Position numbers and translations under genes: made by a program. From assembly GCA_965197675.1 (NCBI GenBank), contig OZ240221.1, forward strand, positions 2,356,001 to 2,420,000: a stretch of DNA of 64,000 nucleotides. The letters are read 5' to 3'. Source of the stretch: G965197675 sp965197675 (GTDB lineage: Bacteria; Chloroflexota; Dehalococcoidia; Plut-88900). Within the stretch, counting starts at the first letter, position 1; every line of letters starts with the position of its first letter. Below, in pieces: positions 8,752 through 16,235 of the stretch. The notes below the pieces were generated by a model. That model worked only from the letters and a program-made list of their open reading frames with translations. It was not told the DNA's origin and made no database searches.

Positions 8752-11478
8752 CTAAGAACCGGCTACAACTGGAGCCAGCTTTACCACTCTTGCGCGGGCC
8801 TGGTTTAGGTTTGATGGGTTCCACATCGGCTCACTTGGAGCATTGTATAGAGTCCTGACCAATACCTCGGTGTGAGGATAAGCGAGTAAGATTATCCCCT
8901 CAGCCGAATCCGAGCTGACCTTCGCCCTTGCAGTCACTTTACCCGTGTTGGTAACCACCTCCAGCATATCACCCTCAGAAAGATCAGACACTTTCGCATC
9001 TTCAGCGTTTAGGGCGGCTACAATCTCGCCATTCAGTTCCAGAACGCCCTTCTCCTCCCTCACCATCGACGCCATCACCCACAGAGGATACTCCTCGTCA
9101 GCCTGAGTCGAGGGTTGCTGATACGTGACTGGTTTAAGCTGGCCCTTGCCTCCTATTATTCCACCTGAATGCAGGATTAGGGTACCGGGATGGTCAAGGG
9201 AGGAACATGGCCATTGAAGACCCACATATCCCAGCCTATCGTAGGTTATGCCAGCGTATGTGGGAACCAGAGAACGTATCTCATCCATGACCTGAGACGG
9301 ATCCTCGTACTGGAAGTTGGACGCACCCATCTTCGTGGATAGCTGGCTCATGATTTGCCAGCCCGGCCTGGACTCGCCTATCGGCTCTATGACCTTACGT
9401 ACTCGCTGCACCCGCCGCTCAGCGCTAGTGATGGTCCCATCCTTCTCGGCAAAGGAGGCAGATGGCAGAACAACACTGGCTCGTTTGGCCGCCTCCGACA
9501 AAAACATATCCTGCACCACAAGAAATTTCAACGCTTCAAGGGCCTCAACGTCCGGTACATCGTCCACTCGCTGGGAGTCAGAGACTATGTACATGGCCTT
9601 AATCCGACCTCTCTTGGCATCCCCCATCATCTCAGTATATTTCTTACCCGGCTCTGAAGGGACAGGAGCACCCCACGCAGTCTGAAAATCGTCGGTTTTT
9701 TCAGTGATAGAACCATAGCCGGGCAATATATCGGGAACACAGCCCATGTCAGTGGCACCCTGGCCGTTGCTATCGGCCCTCAGTGGGGTAATCCCCGAAG
9801 ATGGTTTACCCAGGTTGCCGGTGATCATAGCCAGGTTAGCAAGGGCCTTGACTACCTCCTGTCTACAGTCAGTTGGTAAAGAGCCTGTAGCATAAAAGAT
9901 GGAGGCCGGAGCCTGAGTAGCGTAGACCTTTGCAGCCTCGGCTACTCTACTGGCCGGCACCCCTGTTATCTTTTCAACCTCATCCAGGGAGCAAGCCTGA
10001 AGGGATCCCTTCAAGTCATCCAATCCCTCACAATGCTGAGAAACGAACTCTGTGTTTAGCAATCCCTCATCAATAATGTACTTGATGATGCCCACCAACA
10101 GCGCCACCTCGGTGCCTGGGCGAGGCCGAAGCCAGACGGTAGCTAGAAGAGACAACTCGGTCTCTCGAGAATCGATCAGGGCTAAGGCAGCACCTCGTCC
10201 AACCGCTTCCTTAATCTGAAGGGCTGCGACGGGGTGGTCGGAGGTCATATCGCTCCCCACCACTAAAACACATTTGGAGTCCACCACTTCTCGAAAGCCG
10301 TTGGTCATGGCAGCGGCGCCTAGCATCTCGCCCAGGGGAGCAACGCTGGAAGAGTCGCAAACTCGGTCTATATGGTCGATGTTTGACGAGGCCATAACGG
10401 ACCGCGTGAACCTCTGGAGCAAGTAGGCCTCTTCGTTGGTGCCCCTAGCCGATGCAATAGCTCCGAAGCTGCTGCCTTTATGCTGGGAGAGGTTATCAGC
10501 TATGTAGTCGAGAGCTTCGTCCCAGGTCGCCTCAGCCAACTCGCCGTTTCGTCTGATCAACGGGGTGGTAAGTCGGTCGTCACTGTTGATAAAGAAGTGC
10601 CCGAACTTGCCTTTCGCGCAGGCCTGCCCCTTGTTTACCGGCCCGTCAAGGTCTGGAATTGAGCGAATCACTTTATCCCCTTTGACAAGGAGCTCCAGTT
10701 GGCACCCCACGCTGCAGTTGGAGCAGACAGTGGTCACCGAACGCTCGGGAGCCCCTGACCACTTGTTGTTCTTCTCGGTTATGGCTCCCACAGGGCATAC
10801 ATCCACGCAGGCACCGCAGAAGGTACACCCTGAATCGGAGAGGGAACCGCCCAGGGAAGTGCCTATGAGTGTCTTGTCCCCTCGTTGGATAAAGGTAATA
10901 GCATCTACACCTTCGATCTCATTGCAGACCCTGACACACCTTCCGCACACAATGCACAGGTTCATATCGTGGTCTATGAATGGATTGGAATTGTCCAGCG
11001 GAACGTGACGGTATTCGTAGGGAAGCTCCGAATCCTTCATCTGGAGGTAATAGACCACGTCTTGTAGTTCGCACCTCTCGTTTTGGGGGCAGAGAACACA
11101 ACGGTCCACCACGTTGGCGTGACGAAGGCACGTGTCCTGAGGTCCACAGTGGTCTATTCTAGGACAGGTGAGGCACCCGTGAGGGTGCTCCGACAATATC
11201 ATGTCCATAATGTCGTGTCGGATGTGGTCTACCTCGGGAGTCTTGGTCCTGACCACCATTCCCTCGGCGGCTGCAGTGGTGCAGGAGGCCGGATTGCCCC
11301 TCATATTCTCTACCTCTACCACGCACATACGACAAGCTCCGAAAGACTTCAGCGTCGGATGCCAGCATAGATAGGGTATATAGATTCCCGCATCTCGGGC
11401 AGCCTCGATTACGGTCTGGCCTGGTCTCGCCTTTATCTGCTGTCCATCGACAGTTAGGGTAATCTCGTCCACCAGCAA
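8752..11478 (-). CDS. Molybdopterin oxidoreductase alpha subunit, FdsA/NuoG-like (probable NAD-linked formate dehydrogenase)
   Basis: Catalytic subunit of a cytoplasmic NAD-linked formate dehydrogenase or relative, 908 residues. Visible domains: N-terminal 2Fe-2S ferredoxin (C38, C49, C52, C66); His-Cys3 cluster motif (H98, C102, C105, C111); C127/C130/C136; two 4Fe-4S motifs (C175-C185 and C218-C228); Mo-bisMGD domain 4Fe-4S (C252, C255, C259, C287). The Mo-ligand Cys is C374 in DRVCDSSSVA, but the following residue, usually the catalytic His of formate dehydrogenases, is Asp375. The cofactor segment NGQGATDMG is formate-dehydrogenase-like. It lies 5 bp downstream of the NuoF-like gene. Substrate is therefore probable, not certain. 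Confidence 0.85.
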   Translation of the reverse strand: MLVDEITLTVDGQQIKARPGQTVIEAARDAGIYIPYLCWHPTLKSFGACRMCVVEVENMRGNPASCTTAAAEGMVVRTKTPEVDHIRHDIMDMILSEHPHGCLTCPRIDHCGPQDTCLRHANVVDRCVLCPQNERCELQDVVYYLQMKDSELPYEYRHVPLDNSNPFIDHDMNLCIVCGRCVRVCNEIEGVDAITFIQRGDKTLIGTSLGGSLSDSGCTFCGACVDVCPVGAITEKNNKWSGAPERSVTTVCSNCSVGCQLELLVKGDKVIRSIPDLDGPVNKGQACAKGKFGHFFINSDDRLTTPLIRRNGELAEATWDEALDYIADNLSQHKGSSFGAIASARGTNEEAYLLQRFTRSVMASSNIDHIDRVCDSSSVAPLGEMLGAAAMTNGFREVVDSKCVLVVGSDMTSDHPVAALQIKEAVGRGAALALIDSRETELSLLATVWLRPRPGTEVALLVGIIKYIIDEGLLNTEFVSQHCEGLDDLKGSLQACSLDEVEKITGVPASRVAEAAKVYATQAPASIFYATGSLPTDCRQEVVKALANLAMITGNLGKPSSGITPLRADSNGQGATDMGCVPDILPGYGSITEKTDDFQTAWGAPVPSEPGKKYTEMMGDAKRGRIKAMYIVSDSQRVDDVPDVEALEALKFLVVQDMFLSEAAKRASVVLPSASFAEKDGTITSAERRVQRVRKVIEPIGESRPGWQIMSQLSTKMGASNFQYEDPSQVMDEIRSLVPTYAGITYDRLGYVGLQWPCSSLDHPGTLILHSGGIIGGKGQLKPVTYQQPSTQADEEYPLWVMASMVREEKGVLELNGEIVAALNAEDAKVSDLSEGDMLEVVTNTGKVTARAKVSSDSAEGIILLAYPHTEVLVRTLYNAPSEPMWNPSNLNQARARVVKLAPVVAGS

Positions 11479-11483
11479 CTCCT

Positions 11484-13175
11484 CTAGGCGTGATTCAATT
11501 CTTTGCAGCGCCCTGCGGGACAGCGTTTGTCAATGATATGATCCTTCAGGTCCTTTTCGAAGTATTTGACCGAGGACTTGATGGGGTTGACCGAAAGCTG
11601 CCCATGACCACACAAAGATGTGAGCATAGTTTCTCCCATCGCCAGCATCCGCTCTACGTCTCTCTCTTTGGCCCGACCCTTAGTCATATTGGCCAGCATG
11701 TCCAGCATGTGTTTGGTACCTAGTCTACAGGGGAAGCATTTGCCACAGGATTCCTCGTTGTTGAAATCGGCCAGGGTCATGGCCATCTCGACGGAACATG
11801 AGTTCTCATCGGCGACTATGATCCCCCCAGAGCCCAAGATGGCGCCCGCGGCGGCCATTGCATCGAAATCCAGAGTCACATCCAACTCTGACGGGCCCAG
11901 GAAACCACCCAGGGGGCCACCGGTCTGAAGCAGCTTGACCTCTTTTCCCGGGCTGACCCCGCCTCCTATGTCGTCTATGACTTGCCGGATGGTCACGCCA
12001 AAGGGCACCTCCATCATACCCGGTTTCGCCACGTTACCGGTCAGGCATACCAGGGCCGTACCGTTGCTCTTCTCGGTTCCTATCCCCGCATACCAGTCTC
12101 CACCCTTCGCTAGTATCTCAGGCACATAAGCGAAGGTTTTGACATTGTTGATGTTGCTGGGCTTGCCCCAAAGGCCAACCTGCGCGGGAAAAGGAGGGCG
12201 ATAGCGGGGCATGGCCCGTTTGCCCTCGATGGACTCCATTAGAGCCGTCTCTTCTCCAGACACGTAAGACTCTCCAGTGAGAGATACGGCGATGTCAAAG
12301 CTGAAATCTGATCCGAGAATGTTTTCGCCCAGAAATCCGTACTCTTTGGCCTTTTGAATCGCCGTCTGGACTCTTCGGATGACATCCCGATGAACACACC
12401 GAATGAATACGTAACCCTTGGTGGCCCCGGTGGCGTAACCGGCTATAGTCATGCCTTCCAGTACGGTGAAGGGGTCACCTTCCAGGAGACCCTTATCGTT
12501 ATAGGCTCCTGGGTCGCCTTCCTCCGCATTGCACAGATGGTACTTAACCGGCTCAGAGCTACCAGCCAGGAATTTCCATTTTTGTCCTGTAGAGAAGGCC
12601 GCCCCACCCCGTCCACGAAGACCCGACTTCTCCACCTCTTTCAGCGCCTGTTCCGGTGTAATGTCGAACAGGCAACGGGCCAGCCCAGCGTACCCTCCGT
12701 TGGCCAGATAGTGGTCTATCTGGCCGGGATCGATGATCCCACAGTTGCGCATGGCTATCCGTACCTGTAGCTTCATCACAGGCAAATCGAACAGCCGAGG
12801 TATGCCAACCACAGAACCTTCGCCAATGGTTCCGATGGCCAGGTCTGGTCGAGGATTATCGTTCATTACGTAGTCGTCGACCAACTGGCGGGCTATCTCG
12901 GGAGTGACATTGCGATAGGAGATACGGGGCCGACCCGGTTTGATGATATCGACTAGGACTTCAGAATAGCAGAGGCCGATACACCCCACCTCGTGGATGT
13001 CTGCTTGGACACCCTTCTCACCCACGGCCTGTCGCAGCGTCTCCAGCACTTCCAGGCCGCCGGCAGCGCGTCCACATGTCGCCGTTCCCACGAATATCTG
13101 AGGCGTCTCACCATTGAGCAGAGTCTCCCATCGGGACTTGGCTTGCTCTTGCAGTTCGCTGAAGGTTTTAGTCAT
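11484..13175 (-). CDS. NuoF/FdsB-like NADH-binding flavoprotein subunit
   Basis: This diaphorase subunit passes electrons between FMN and NAD. It has 563 residues from the ATG at 13175. A thioredoxin-like 2Fe-2S region comes first (CGRAAGG...VGCIGLC). The FMN/NADH domain follows (GLRGRGGAAFSTGQKW, then NAEEGDPGAYNDK) and then the C-terminal 4Fe-4S site (ESCGKCFPCRLG...SLCGHG). The N-terminal 2Fe-2S extension is typical of soluble FdsB/HoxF/HndC proteins rather than of complex I NuoF. The frame extends ten residues further upstream to 13205, overlapping the previous gene; I prefer the ATG that clears it. Confidence 0.92.
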   Translation of the reverse strand: MTKTFSELQEQAKSRWETLLNGETPQIFVGTATCGRAAGGLEVLETLRQAVGEKGVQADIHEVGCIGLCYSEVLVDIIKPGRPRISYRNVTPEIARQLVDDYVMNDNPRPDLAIGTIGEGSVVGIPRLFDLPVMKLQVRIAMRNCGIIDPGQIDHYLANGGYAGLARCLFDITPEQALKEVEKSGLRGRGGAAFSTGQKWKFLAGSSEPVKYHLCNAEEGDPGAYNDKGLLEGDPFTVLEGMTIAGYATGATKGYVFIRCVHRDVIRRVQTAIQKAKEYGFLGENILGSDFSFDIAVSLTGESYVSGEETALMESIEGKRAMPRYRPPFPAQVGLWGKPSNINNVKTFAYVPEILAKGGDWYAGIGTEKSNGTALVCLTGNVAKPGMMEVPFGVTIRQVIDDIGGGVSPGKEVKLLQTGGPLGGFLGPSELDVTLDFDAMAAAGAILGSGGIIVADENSCSVEMAMTLADFNNEESCGKCFPCRLGTKHMLDMLANMTKGRAKERDVERMLAMGETMLTSLCGHGQLSVNPIKSSVKYFEKDLKDHIIDKRCPAGRCKELNHA

Positions 13176-13182
13176 TTCCAGT

Positions 13183-13641
13183 CTATATCTTACCGTTGGT
13201 CCCATGCATCAGATCGACAACCGATTGGGGCGTCAATCGACCGCGCACTTTTTCATCCAGTATTGCCACCGGCCCCTGAGAGCAGGCAGCGGCGCAGGCA
13301 ACCCGTTTCCACGTGAACTTAGAGTCAGGAGTAGTGCCCTCCTCTTCCAGTCCCAACTCCTCTTTCACCGCCTGCATAATCTCAGAGGCGCCCATGGCAT
13401 GACAGGACAGGCCCCAGCAAACTTCGATGGTGTGCGCGCCGGGAGGAGTGAAGCGGAAGTGGGTGTAGAAGGTGGCCACGCCATACACGTCGTTTACAGA
13501 GGCTCGCGTGAACTCAGCGACCATGGGCATGGATTCGGGAGGAAGATAACCCAACTCTTCCTGGACTTCGATGAGCGAGGAAAGGACGGTAACCTCATCC
13601 TTGTCCTGTCTTTGGAGGGCCTGACTAATCCTGTCTCTCAA
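13183..13641 (-). CDS. NuoE/FdsG-like 2Fe-2S subunit
   Basis: A 152-residue thioredoxin-fold ferredoxin subunit, first gene of the three-gene dehydrogenase operon. The 2Fe-2S ligands are in VCWGLSC and ACAAACSQGP, with the usual N-terminal helix and the VYGVATFYTHF segment. Gene order gamma-beta-alpha matches FdsGBA-type NAD-dependent formate dehydrogenases. No delta subunit or FdhD-like gene lies next to it. Confidence 0.93.
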   Translation of the reverse strand: MRDRISQALQRQDKDEVTVLSSLIEVQEELGYLPPESMPMVAEFTRASVNDVYGVATFYTHFRFTPPGAHTIEVCWGLSCHAMGASEIMQAVKEELGLEEEGTTPDSKFTWKRVACAAACSQGPVAILDEKVRGRLTPQSVVDLMHGTNGKI

Positions 13642-13750
13642 GTAACCTACCGAGGAAAGTCGTGATTTATCTAACTAATAGGTCGGCCACATTATGCCTC
13701 AGAAGCCACCCCAATTCAAGCACATGAAAGAACCCATAAGAACGACACGC

Positions 13751-15073
13751 TCACACTCCCGCATCCTCAAGAACCATCCGGCTGATATGTTGACCTAGTC
13801 GCACGCTGTAGTTAGTACCCCGATCCTCGGGATAAATCTGGGTGGTGTTGGCCAGGTACAACCCCTTTATGGGCGTGCGGTGCTCGGGGATCCTAGAGGA
13901 GTAGTGGGTGGTCACTATCGGCTGGGCCGCCTCCTCCCGGTGATAGTGGTACTCCTTGATCCACGACGGGTCGAACTCAGGGTTGATCTTCTTGAGATGG
14001 GTAACGTACTCGTCCTTCAGCTCCTCCCTGCTCATGCTGTACATTGGGTGTCCCTTCCCCAAGTAGTTGGTTAAGTAGACGATGTGATTGCCACCATACA
14101 GGGACTTGTCCACGAAGTTGGTTTGCTCAATGACCCCCAGGAAGGGGATATCATCGTCGCTGATGTTGAGCCAGTAAACGTCTGACAGGGGGCGATTCAA
14201 CACAAGGATAACCAGTATAGCGGCCTGATACTTCGTCTGTTTTAGCTTCTCGACGTATCTTTGAGGCAACTCCGGAACCAGCTTGGGGAGGATGTAAGAG
14301 GGGGTGGTGGAAATGACCTCATCGAAGTCACGAGTCTCGGTTGAGCCGTTCTGACTCTTCAACTCCAGGCCGACAGCTCTTCCACGCTCTACTCGTACTC
14401 TGGTCACTGGAGTGGAGAGGTGAATCTCGCCCCCCAACTCGCCAATCCGCTCCGACAGGGCATCGAAGATCTCTCCGAAGCTGCCCATAGGGTATCCCAG
14501 CTTCTCTTTATGGAGGGCTCCATCCCGAGAGGCGAAGCGAATGTATATCTTACCCCAGAACCATGCCATTCCCACCTCATCGGCGCTGGCCCCGAACTTT
14601 CCGCGCAGCAGCGGCCCCCAGACCACGTCGTAGTTGCGACGGCCGGCCCACTTCACTATCCACTCTTTGGCCGTCACCGACTCGAACTTACGCCAACTCT
14701 TGGTGCGCTGAAGATAAACGCTCACCAGCCCGAGACGAACTCGGTCCACCAGACTTATGGGCGAGAATTTCAGCAGATCACTTGGGGTAACGAAATTGTA
14801 TATCTTGCCCTGGTGGTAAAAACCGACCTTCGACTCTATCCAAGCCAGTTTGTGTCCCAGCCCCATTTCGTGGATGAGGTCTATCATGTAGGTATCGCTC
14901 TTGAACAGGTGGTGGTACCCTCGCTCCAGGCGACCTCCACCAACTTCGAAGGTTGAAGCCTGGCCACCCAATATGGGACTCGCTTCGAAGACTGCCGCGT
15001 GGTGCCCCTTCTTTACCAAGTCATAGGCGGCGGCCAGCCCAGCAGCGCCGGCGCCGATGATACCAATGTTCAT
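13751..15073 (-). CDS. FAD-dependent amine oxidase / protoporphyrinogen-oxidase-like flavoprotein
   Basis: A 440-residue flavoprotein with the N-terminal dinucleotide-binding fold IGAGAAGLAAAYDLVKKGH (5-23) and the acidic ribose residue in VFEASPILGGQAS. A C-terminal FAD segment (IYPEDRGTNYSVRLGQ) is also seen. The fold class covers protoporphyrinogen oxidase, phytoene desaturase and UDP-galactopyranose mutase relatives. No haem or carotenoid genes are near. It overlaps by 4 bp the upstream YbhN-like membrane gene and shares strand with two giant membrane glycosyltransferase-like genes, so a role in envelope glycan or lipid metabolism is a reasonable inference. Confidence 0.8.
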   Translation of the reverse strand: MNIGIIGAGAAGLAAAYDLVKKGHHAAVFEASPILGGQASTFEVGGGRLERGYHHLFKSDTYMIDLIHEMGLGHKLAWIESKVGFYHQGKIYNFVTPSDLLKFSPISLVDRVRLGLVSVYLQRTKSWRKFESVTAKEWIVKWAGRRNYDVVWGPLLRGKFGASADEVGMAWFWGKIYIRFASRDGALHKEKLGYPMGSFGEIFDALSERIGELGGEIHLSTPVTRVRVERGRAVGLELKSQNGSTETRDFDEVISTTPSYILPKLVPELPQRYVEKLKQTKYQAAILVILVLNRPLSDVYWLNISDDDIPFLGVIEQTNFVDKSLYGGNHIVYLTNYLGKGHPMYSMSREELKDEYVTHLKKINPEFDPSWIKEYHYHREEAAQPIVTTHYSSRIPEHRTPIKGLYLANTTQIYPEDRGTNYSVRLGQHISRMVLEDAGV

Positions 15074-16143
15074 TCCCTGCCATCGCCTTCTAGAGGTACA
15101 GGCCGCATGGGATACCGATCCGCCAGCTTGGCCTCGGATCTACCTCGAACGAGCTCGGCCAGGGAGCGATGCTGGAACCACAGGTGCAACAAACCAGCAA
15201 TAACCACAGGGATCCACAGGGCTAGATGCAGAGCAGCTGCATATGCCACAGCTGATTCAGTGTTGATTCCGAAGGAGACCAGAGTCACCTTGGTGGCCCA
15301 CTCGAAGGTGCCGATACCCCCAGAAGTAGCGGGCACGGTGGCTATCAGGTTGGAGGTGGCGGTAGCGACCATGATGAGGGCGAATGAGGCGTCTAGGTCG
15401 AAGGCGAAGGTCATCAGGTAGTACATGGCGGCTTCCAGCAGCCAGATGGGAATGGACGTGACGAATATGAGCAGCACCTTTCTGGGGCTATTCAGCGACT
15501 CCAGCCCGCTTATGAACAGCTCGCAGAGTCGGCCTACGGGTGCTTTGAAGCTCTGAGGCGTCACCAGCAGTACCAGCGACGTCAGCCTTCTGCCCAGATT
15601 GGGTCGGACTGCAAGTGCGACGAATAGGATAATCGCTACAGCGAAGACGGCAATTATCACCAGTCCTCCCAGTAACTTCAGTATCTCCAGGTCTCCGGAG
15701 TCATCCTCGATGAGCTCCTTCAAAGGCAAGAGCGGCCACACCACCAGCACCAAGAAGATCAAGACTAGGCCATCGAACACCCTCTCGATCGCTATGGTGG
15801 CGAGGGTGGACGCGGCACTCACCTTCTCTCGTTGCCCCAGATAGTAGGACCTGACCACCTCTCCCATTCTCACGGGCAGCAGGTTGTTGGCCATGTACCC
15901 GACCAATACCACTGGGTAAAGTCGTACCATCGGCACCCCGCACATGTGCCTGAGGAGCAACTGCCAGCGAAAGGTCCTGAAGAAGAGAGAGACGAAGTAA
16001 GTGAGTACAGCAGGGATTACGTAGATGTAGTTAGCGTTACGAAGCACATCCTCCGTGCGAGGGTAGTCGATACCGTAGAGAAACAGACCAAGGAAGACGG
16101 CACTAACAAGGACACCTATCCAGAAACGCTTAGACTTTAGCAA
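15070..16143 (-). CDS. YbhN/AglD-family membrane protein (lysylphosphatidylglycerol synthase TM region-like)
   Basis: A 357-residue polytopic protein with about eight membrane helices. Family features are RTFRWQLLLR near residue 57, the conserved NNLLPVRMGEVVR segment (about 90-102), and EWATKVTLVSFGI near the C-terminus. Members of this family (TIGR00374/UPF0104) resemble the flippase half of MprF and the membrane half of archaeal AglD. The stop overlaps the start of the downstream flavoprotein by 4 bp, indicating one transcript. No soluble transferase domain is present, so it is not a full MprF. Confidence 0.88.
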   Translation of the reverse strand: MLKSKRFWIGVLVSAVFLGLFLYGIDYPRTEDVLRNANYIYVIPAVLTYFVSLFFRTFRWQLLLRHMCGVPMVRLYPVVLVGYMANNLLPVRMGEVVRSYYLGQREKVSAASTLATIAIERVFDGLVLIFLVLVVWPLLPLKELIEDDSGDLEILKLLGGLVIIAVFAVAIILFVALAVRPNLGRRLTSLVLLVTPQSFKAPVGRLCELFISGLESLNSPRKVLLIFVTSIPIWLLEAAMYYLMTFAFDLDASFALIMVATATSNLIATVPATSGGIGTFEWATKVTLVSFGINTESAVAYAAALHLALWIPVVIAGLLHLWFQHRSLAELVRGRSEAKLADRYPMRPVPLEGDGRE

Positions 16144-16235
16144 AAGCTGTCCATCGAGTCAGAATGCTACCGAAACTCTAAAGGTAATAACGCATCAATT
16201 ATAGATTGAGTGCATAGCCCAATCAACAGGAAGCC

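Noticed and set aside
11484..13641. NuoE/NuoF-like genes as part of respiratory complex I
   Set aside because: No other nuo genes adjoin; the N-terminal 2Fe-2S fusion on the F-like subunit and the Mo-binding alpha subunit point to a soluble NAD-linked dehydrogenase.
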